DNA of 64,000 nt, taken from the NCBI RefSeq assembly GCF_024713945.1, contig NC_134684.1, forward strand, positions 412,001 to 476,000, given 5' to 3'. This DNA is from Dermatophagoides farinae (Eukaryota > Arthropoda > Arachnida > Sarcoptiformes > Pyroglyphidae). Both the position numbers and the translations under genes were made by a program. Of the stretch, positions 57,494 through 64,000 are shown piece after piece. The stretch's first letter is position 1, and each line of letters begins with the position of its first letter. Below the pieces are notes generated by a model that ran no database searches, had not been told where the DNA came from, and worked only from the letters and a program-made list of their open reading frames with translations.

Positions 57494-58441
57494 ATGGTTT
57501 TCGGATTAATGACATCACCAATTCGAATGATATTCTCATTATTGTTGATGCAAGGAATATCGCTGACAATGTTTCGTGCTTTTCTTAATCAAGCAATACA
57601 ACGTGTTGATCCATTGAAATTTCAATTTAATTTGGGCAATACCAATCTGACCGGAGGTGCAGGAACAGCGACAACAACATCAGCGCCACAATTACCACTG
57701 TTACAAACACTTTTGCATCAATTTCAACTAAGCCAACAACAACACCAGCAGGTACCGACTCCTGCACCATTAGTAGATCAAAGAATCATTGATCTGGTAC
57801 AATTTATACGTGCAATTCAACCACCACAAGCGTCACAATCAACGCCAACACAATCATCGCCATCCATGCTGCAATCAGCACCAACCGTACAATTGTTACC
57901 ATCACCAACGATTATGTCATCACCAATTATTTCATTAAATCCAAATGGTATTCTGAGTGCTGCAAATAAATTACAAACACAAACTACAACTCCAACACCA
58001 CCACCGAATGCTTTGCAAATTCCAATACCATTATCATCAACAAATTATCCTGGTGGTATAATCATGGTACTTTCATCACCACAAATTCCGGTAACATCAT
58101 CACCAACATCATTTTCAGTGTCAGCATCGAATAAAATTGAAAAAATAATCCATAATCAAATCGATGATGTCGATGTTGAAGATGAGGATGAAGATGTTGA
58201 AAGTTTACGGCTATCGACAACAACAACAACAACATCAAAACCAATACTTGATCAAGAAATGATGAAAAAACAATGGAAAAAATCAAAGAAAAAGAAAAGA
58301 AAACGAAGTCAATGGATGAACGAGAAAAAAACATCAAAAACCGAAGAAGAAGCTGATAATATGATTGTTTTTGAAGCTGTTGGAGATTTGCCATTTGATA
58401 TGGATTTAGCTGCTGCTGCTGGTGGTGATGATGAAAATTAA
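57494..58441 (+). CDS. Hypothetical protein with hydrophobic N-terminus and P/Q/S-rich body (315 aa)
   Basis: Single open frame, ATG in good context (AAAAAATGG). Family not recognised. Residues 9-30 (PIRMIFSLLLMQGISLTMF) form a signal peptide or anchor. Residues about 55-210 are rich in Pro, Gln, Ser and Thr with a less repetitive patch at 94-110 (VDQRIIDLVQFIRAIQP). Residues 224-236 are acidic (DDVDVEDEDEDVE), 258-271 strongly basic (KKQWKKSKKKKRKR), and the tail is acidic with an Ala run. The basic block could be a processing or nuclear-import site. A secreted or membrane protein is the simplest reading, but this is inference. The stop lies 57 bp from the stop of the convergent PIX gene. 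No near AATAAA was seen before the one at about 58716, so its 3' UTR may run antisense into PIX. Confidence 0.6.
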   Translation: MVFGLMTSPIRMIFSLLLMQGISLTMFRAFLNQAIQRVDPLKFQFNLGNTNLTGGAGTATTTSAPQLPLLQTLLHQFQLSQQQHQQVPTPAPLVDQRIIDLVQFIRAIQPPQASQSTPTQSSPSMLQSAPTVQLLPSPTIMSSPIISLNPNGILSAANKLQTQTTTPTPPPNALQIPIPLSSTNYPGGIIMVLSSPQIPVTSSPTSFSVSASNKIEKIIHNQIDDVDVEDEDEDVESLRLSTTTTTTSKPILDQEMMKKQWKKSKKKKRKRSQWMNEKKTSKTEEEADNMIVFEAVGDLPFDMDLAAAAGGDDEN

Positions 58442-58452
58442 AAAAAAAAAAT

Positions 58453-58458
58453 TTTAAT
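58453..58458 (-). terminator. Possible polyadenylation signal (ATTAAA) of the PIX gene
   Basis: On the minus strand ATTAAA lies about 40 nt after the PIX stop codon. It is the second most common animal poly-A signal. It falls between the two convergent stop codons. Confidence 0.4.
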
Positions 58459-58498
58459 TTTCCAGAAAAACGAAAAAATCATATGAAAGTCAAATTAT

Positions 58499-61400
58499 TT
58501 ATGTATTTAAAGTTTGTTGTTGTTGTTGTTGTTGATGTAATTTGGCCATTGAATGTTGTAGTCGTTTTCGTTGACGACGTTCATCACGTACTTTTTCACT
58601 TAGATGACTCATTTCATTGCGTATTACTCTTAGTTGATCATAGATTTCATATAAAACATCACGATCCATTGATGATCTAGTGTTTAAGGGCAAAAGAAAG
58701 AAAACACGAGTATTAAATAAATAAAAATAAAATTGTACAAAACTCGGCATAATACATACAACGATAATTTGTTAATTTTCTGTGCCAACATGGTCAATGA
58801 ATTTTTTCTTGCATTTCGAGCCGATGGATTTCGATGTAAATGATGACCAAATGATGGTGATGATTTATTTATGCCAAGTATTTCCACATATTGGTAAGGT
58901 TCTAATTCTTGTTGTGGCTCACATGATTCTGCTGATGGATTGGAGTGTTTGTGGTGAATAACAACTTTACCCGATGAAGAAGATGCTGATGATGAAAGTT
59001 GTTGATGTTCACCACCACTACCACGAGAATTATTTGAAGGAAATTTGCATCGATGATATGCATCAATTACATTCAATAATTGCATATCATCATTTGTAGA
59101 TTCTTGTATCAATGTTCCAGTGTCACCAGCCGTAGAGCAAATCGAGTGATTCAAATGATGAATAGGCAAATCTGTAGGTCGATATGGTGGGTTTGTTGTT
59201 AGAATCTGATTTGACCAATATCCTGTTGATCGTTTAGGTAAGGATTTCAAGACAGATTCGATACTCAACTTCGGTGCATCCAGCGGTGGTGCAGGTGGTG
59301 AACGACGATGATGTGGCAGCGGTGGTGGTATTTCATCCATTAAAGGAGGCATCATATGCTGAATCCTATACTGAGGAGGTTTAGGTGGCAATGACATTGG
59401 AACCGGCTGATCTGGTGATGTAATCGACAATGATGATGATTGTGGAGAAAATATTGCAGATGATGATTGCGAGGATGATGATAAAGATGAAGTAACTGTT
59501 GTACCGCTAGTTTGCGGCATTGATGAACTAGAAGATTCGGCCAACGGCGGATGTGTTGTTGTTGTCGTCGACGGAATTGTTTGATGGCGAATTTGTTTTT
59601 GTAATTGTTGATAATATTCACGCCATATTTCTTCATCATTAAAACGAACAACGTATTGAAGATTTTCATTGGATGAATCGGATTGTGGATGGGCATTTTG
59701 ACCAGTGATTTCCAATGAAAAATCCGATCCGTTTCGGGCGTTCGTAGTAGCTGTATTAATTGGCTGTAATTTAGCATTCTCTAATTTTATCATTGCCTGT
59801 GGACAGTATGAACAAAATTTTTATTGAAAAATTTCAATAAAAAAAACATACCTCATAAGTAAAAGAAGTCATTTCTTTGCCAACCGAAAGAATCATCAAA
59901 ACCTTTGGAAATAAAACTAGATAGCAATCTTTTTTTGGTTCTTTCCATAATGGCAACAATAAAATGGTGACGGGTTCCATTTTTATAATTTGTCCATAAG
60001 ATTCAATATTCTATAGACAGTATTTGCAGTTAAATGGTTGTAATCGATTTTACTTTTTTCTTACCATTTTATCAAAATTTTTGATATTTCCCAACATTAC
60101 TTCTAGTTCCATTTCTTTACGTCTGCGTAATTCTAAACAAGACATCTAAAGAAATCATCGATTAATATTGTATGGCAACATTAAATTTAAACATACGGAT
60201 ATTTCACGATAAAGAAAGCCAGCACGTTGAATATCTCCACGATCTGAATGATTTTCCTCAGTATAACGTTGAAGTTCTTGTAATAAAGCTGGATATTTAT
60301 CCAATCGACGAAACGATACACTTAATAATGCAGTGATTTGTACGTTTGGCATCGATGCTAGATTGGCGGATGATGGCATGTTTGCCATCTGATGTGATGG
60401 TGAAGCCAGTGTTTGAGCTAAACTTACCGGCACTGGTTGTGGATTGGCAGCGAAAAAGGCACAGATTTCTTTTCTAAAACACAAAAAAAGATGGTCAATC
60501 AATGGATTTATTCATCAGGAACTTACTTGTATTTTTCAATCACATGAACAAATTTGGCATGATGTGAACAATAGTCAAAATGAGCATGTTTAAATTGTGG
60601 TGCATATTGCATGAATAAACCACCGATACGATTATCTTTGTGCGGAACACTATAGAAAACATACATATAGAATTTTCAATGATGATGATGATCAGATTTC
60701 ATACATAACAAAAAACCAAACCAACCTTTTGGTTTTTTCAATCGATGTCAGAAATCTTCGATGAACAGAACAAATTTCCGTGATTGATCGTAATACGGCA
60801 TTCAATTCAGTTTCGGTGGGTAATCTAGAAAATAGAAATAGAATTGTTCACAGTTTCAGTTATATGAAAAAAAAAATTTGTTGATGTGTTAAAGATTTAC
60901 ATTTTAAACTGATAAACGGGCATTAAATAATGATTGATAGCATCTTGTAATGATTCGATGAATTGTGTTTCTGAATCTTCAATTACTTTCATTACGATTG
61001 AACGATATTCAGCCAGATGATCACCGATTAAATCACCAGTCATCATAGGTGTACCAGGATGGCTATTCCAATCACCAGAATGATATCCACTATATAATTC
61101 TGTTGATCCTGAACGTGGTTCGATGCCACCAGAATCCTGTTGCTGACCGTGTACAAGTTGTTGATATAATGGATCTTGATTGGAAATGGGTTGAACATAA
61201 TTGGCTGGAAACCAACCAGTAATCCCATCCAATGTTCCTTCCCACCATCCACCGGATGGTGTTTGTGTCAATGTTATAATCTTTGAATAGAATAAAAAAA
61301 CAATGAGAATGATTGCGAATAAATGTGTTCCAAAAAACAGACTTACATCATCTTTTTTCATACACAATTCATCATTGTTTGAACCACGAAAATTATGCAA

Positions 61401-61634
61401 TACTCTGACATGAGTAAAATGATTTTTAATCTCTTCATCATTATTTAGATCGATTTTGTCCATTAGATTGTTGTTGAATTGTTCATCGATTTCATTCAAC
61501 AGGCAGGGCGTCGTCTCTTTTATTCGTGGTTTATTGTGTTCGGCAACAATGTTGTTATTGTTTTCAGCTGACGATGATCCACTACCACTATTATCGATAT
61601 TATTGATTTCAACACCATCTAATTTGTTGACCAT
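58499..61634 (-). CDS. Pix: PIX-type Rho guanine nucleotide exchange factor (ARHGEF7/rtGEF ortholog), 9 exons, 873 aa
   Basis: PIX proteins activate Rac/Cdc42, bind PAK kinase through their SH3 domain and GIT proteins near their C-terminus. Exons read from splice sites: 61634-61347, 61280-60901, 60824-60726, 60649-60527, 60473-60197, 60145-60065, 60010-59852, 59796-58760, 58676-58499. All phases agree. Introns are 51-83 bp; all donors are GTAA/GTAT types except intron 3 (GTTGGT). The SH3 domain (75-128) has GGWWEGTLDGITGWFPANYV across exons 1-2. The DH domain is about 185-400 (RRLDKYPALLQELQRY, HSDRGDIQ), the PH domain about 405-540 (DCYLVLFPKVLMIL; last helix EEIWREYYQQLQKQ). A Pro/Ser-rich region, the PIX-specific NDDMQLLNVIDAYHRC (704-719) and a C-terminal coiled coil (about 816-860) with six Gln follow. 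The last residues are LNT. The ATG at 61634 has good context; an upstream ATG overlaps it as a short uORF. Shares its upstream region with the divergent phosphatase. Confidence 0.92.
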
Positions 61635-62135
61635 TTCTCATGCAACCATGATGATGATGAATATTATTAAGATTGAAAAATCAAAAAAAAAATTCTCGAA
61701 GCCGAAATTGGGAAAAAATAAACAAAAAATGAACGCCGTTCATATACAACGTATCGTTGGAATTTGATTCGAATTTCCTGCATCTTTTTTTTCTGCCATG
61801 GTATCATCACGTACGTTTTTATCATCAAATCAAATTTAATGAATTTTTTATTATGATTTCCCCAAATATTAAAATCAATCAAAGATAACATTGTAATTGA
61901 AATAAAAATTTTGATTTTATTGTTTATTGATACTGATTAATTGTGTATAGTTTTTATGGATGATAATTGTACACAATGTACACAATGTACTAAAGTTTTT
62001 TTGATATAAAAAAAATTTATTGATTATAAGCCTGATCATTTACGGAACTGAACGATGATCAAACCAATCTAAAAAAATCTATAAACTAACATCGAACAAA
62101 ATCCAACAAAAAATCGAATCAAAATTGCAACAAAA
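61635..62135. promoter_or_regulatory. Divergent promoter region between PIX and the acid phosphatase
   Basis: About 500 bp separate the two divergent start codons. The stretch contains a 9-bp direct repeat TGTACACAA in two full copies plus a partial third (61968-61991) and a TATAAA at 62005-62010, about 125 bp before the phosphatase ATG. Transcription starts are not known from the sequence. Confidence 0.5.
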
Positions 62136-63542
62136 ATGTTTGATCATCATCGTTTGGTCATCTTTTTAGTATTATCATGTGTTCTTATTTTTAAATCGAC
62201 AATAGTTTCTTCTTCTGTAATTCACCATCCAAAACAATCTAATGATGAGAAATTGAAACTTGTTTTCTTGGTAAGTTGATAAGTCTTTACAATAAATGAA
62301 TTCATTTTCACTTTTACTTTCACTTTTAAAGTTTCATCGTCACGGTGAACGAACACCGTATATGCTTTATCCGAATGATCCATATAAAAGAAACATTACC
62401 GAAACTGTTGGTATTGGACAATTGATCAACAAAGGTAAACAACGTCTTTATCGACTAGGTGAATATCTATCGAAACGTTATTATAACAAATGTGGTGATC
62501 GTTTTCCAATCGAACAAAAATCACCAAGAAAAGTATATGTTAGAAGTTCAGGATCAGAACGTTGTTTACAATCCGTGTCATTATTATTGGCTGGAATGTT
62601 TCCACCGGAAGGTGAATGGAAATGGAATCAAAATCTAGGAAGTTTATGGCAACCATTCGCAATACAAACAGTGCCATTTGATCATGATACACTTTTAAAT
62701 CCTGATTATAAATGTCCAGTTGCCGAACATATATTAGACCAGATTTATCATTCGGAAGAAACACAGAATATTCATAGAAAATATCAAAATCTATTGCAAA
62801 AAATTGCCAATTGGACTGGTTATAAACCTGAAGAAATGAATATTGTGAATGCTTCATATATTTATGATGTTCTTTTATCTGAACATAATTTTGGTTTACC
62901 ATACCCTGAATGGCTTGATAATAATATCTGGAACGATTTGAAAAATATAAATAATGAAGTATTTAGATTTAATTCTTCTAACAGAAAAATTCAAAGATTT
63001 CGTTGTGGTTAGTATCTAAAAAAACAAAAAAAAAATTCATTAAATGTGTGTGCGTTTTTTTTTCAATTTCAGGATCAATGTTTGGTGAAATTTACCGACA
63101 ATTGAAAGCCCATTTTGGTAATGATAGCCAATCCAATGATAATCATCATCAGATTTATATCTATTCAACTGTAAGTTGGATTTTTTTTTGTTTCTGGTTC
63201 ATTTTGTTCACTGACTCGATCATTTTTTTATCATCAAAAAAGCACGATGAATGGTTGGCACAATTTTTAAGCTCAATGCAAGTCTATAATGGTATACCAC
63301 CATTTTTTGGTTCAACCATAATGTTAGAAGTGTATCAAGAACCACAGAATAATGGTGAACCATATTTTAAAGGATTCTATTTGAATTCAACAGAAACTGG
63401 CCACGCATATCCATTACAATTTCCTAGCTGTAATGAACCGTGTACACTGACGAAATTTCATGAATCAATCAAAGATTTGATGATTGAAGATCCAAAAATT
63501 CTGGAACATGAATGCTATGTTGATATACAAAAATATTTGTAA
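62136..63542 (+). CDS. Histidine acid phosphatase, lysosomal/prostatic type, 4 exons, 402 aa
   Basis: The enzyme hydrolyses phosphomonoesters at acid pH in lysosomes or after secretion. Exons: 62136-62270, 62332-63007, 63073-63170, 63243-63542; introns are 61, 65 and 72 bp with GTAAGT, GTTAGT and GTAAGT donors and phase-consistent acceptors. Residues about 6-26 form a signal peptide (LVIFLVLSCVLIF). The phosphate-binding motif is R48-H49-G50-E-R52-T-P54, with H49 the expected nucleophile. YVRSSGSERCLQS supplies a further active-site Arg, and the second catalytic motif is H304-D305 in YSTHDEW, split exactly by the last intron between T303 and H304. GMFPPEG, LWQPFAIQTVP and late cysteines match the prostatic/lysosomal branch. 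Length is normal for the family. There is no C-terminal transmembrane helix, so a soluble form is expected. Several N-glycosylation sites (NIT, NWT, NAS, NSS, NST) are seen. AATAAA follows at 63555-63560. Confidence 0.93.
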
Positions 63543-63554
63543 TTCGAAAAAAAT

Positions 63555-63560
63555 AATAAA
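63555..63560 (+). terminator. Polyadenylation signal of the acid phosphatase gene
   Basis: AATAAA starting 13 bp after the stop codon. It lies in the 48-bp gap before the convergent neighbour's stop codon. Confidence 0.6.
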
Positions 63561-63590
63561 ATTTTATAAGCCAGGCCTATAATCAATAAA

Positions 63591-64000
63591 TCATTTCATT
63601 GTCGTAGTAGTAGTGGGAGTCATTGACGATGCTTGTTTTGTTGTGGTTGTCGTTTCAGTCTTTGAAAAACTTGTCTTTGATGTTTTTGTCTTTGATTTTG
63701 AATTTCTAACACCTTTCTTACCACTTTTGCCATCATTATTAATTGATGTTCGTGAAGCAGCATTATTATTATCTTCATCATCTAATTTTGCCATTGCTTT
63801 TTCTACGGTAGCACGTAATTGTTTTTCAATTTGTTCACGTTTTCTCATCGACCATGGTTCATAACGCATTCGTGCCATTAAATAAATCATTGATAATATA
63901 TAGCACAGTAGAAACATTCCAATAGTATTGCCAATTAAATTTGCTTGAAATACTAATTGATCATCCAATTGGCCATCTTCTATTGATGTTGTTGTTGCCA
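63591..64000 (-). CDS. Partial single-pass membrane protein, 5' end beyond the window
   Basis: The minus-strand frame is open from the right edge to a TGA at 63593-63591. It reads ATTTSIEDGQLDDQLVF, then a hydrophobic segment (NLIGNTIGMFLLCYILSMIYLMA) followed by a basic juxtamembrane stretch (RMRYEPWSMRKREQIEKQ), a short amphipathic helix, and a Lys/Ser/Thr-rich tail ending in a Thr run and MK. The juxtamembrane half is non-repetitive and looks conserved. I do not recognise the family; a small integral membrane protein is the fitting description. No ATG is claimed as start, since the frame continues off the edge and the first in-window candidate is not an ATG. It is convergent with the phosphatase. 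Confidence 0.6.
   Translation of the reverse strand, partial: ATTTSIEDGQLDDQLVFQANLIGNTIGMFLLCYILSMIYLMARMRYEPWSMRKREQIEKQLRATVEKAMAKLDDEDNNNAASRTSINNDGKSGKKGVRNSKSKTKTSKTSFSKTETTTTTKQASSMTPTTTTTMK

Noticed and set aside
61600-61650. Short upstream ATG frame overlapping the PIX start
   Set aside because: About ten codons and out of frame; noted as a uORF but not listed as a gene.

Overview
The window looks like nuclear DNA of a small arthropod, most likely an astigmatid (acariform) mite. It is strongly AT-rich and crowded with microsatellites: (CA)n, (GT)n, (CT)n, (CAT)n, (CAA)n and long A/T runs. It holds intron-containing metazoan genes, some with introns of only 51-83 bp. The mite placement is an inference from style and protein families; no taxonomic marker gene is present.

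Layout. 1-2450: one unrecognised gene on the + strand (coding 1719-2450) with an acylation-type N-terminus (MGSCLGHC). 10050-28590: three exons of a large minus-strand immunoglobulin-superfamily gene of sidestep type. Their splice sites and phases agree, the introns are about 5.4 and 10.8 kb, and the 3' exons are not visible, so the gene probably runs off the left edge. 28591-39676: 11 kb without a supported gene. 39677-44292: a complete Ty1/copia retrotransposon with two 246-bp LTRs that look identical, a 5-bp target duplication (ATTCC), an initiator-tRNA-Met-type primer site and one open 1337-codon gag-pol frame. 44293-57493: mostly simple-repeat noncoding DNA, with two phase-compatible minus-strand exons of an unknown gene (51118-51212 and 48865-48920). 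57494-64000: a compact gene cluster: a P/Q-rich protein with a hydrophobic N-terminus (+), a nine-exon PIX-type Rac/Cdc42 exchange factor (-, SH3-DH-PH-coiled coil), a four-exon lysosomal/prostatic-type histidine acid phosphatase (+), and a one-TM protein cut by the window edge (-).

The right-hand cluster alternates in strand. Two convergent pairs have stop codons only 57 and 48 bp apart, so their 3' UTRs must be very short or overlap. PIX and the phosphatase diverge from a shared region of about 500 bp. The compact cluster contrasts sharply with the Ig gene, whose introns are full of long dinucleotide tracts.

The strongest items for a second look are the apparently recent, intact copia element (with a stop codon supplied by its own 3' LTR and a textbook TATA/initiator in the LTR), a roughly 70-residue low-complexity insertion inside the first Ig domain, a pure (CT)91 tract just inside the first intron of the Ig gene, recurring palindromic GGGCGCCA words in noncoding DNA, and the orphan exon pair near 49-51 kb. 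I found no CRISPR array, rRNA or convincing tRNA gene, and no clearly novel multi-gene system.
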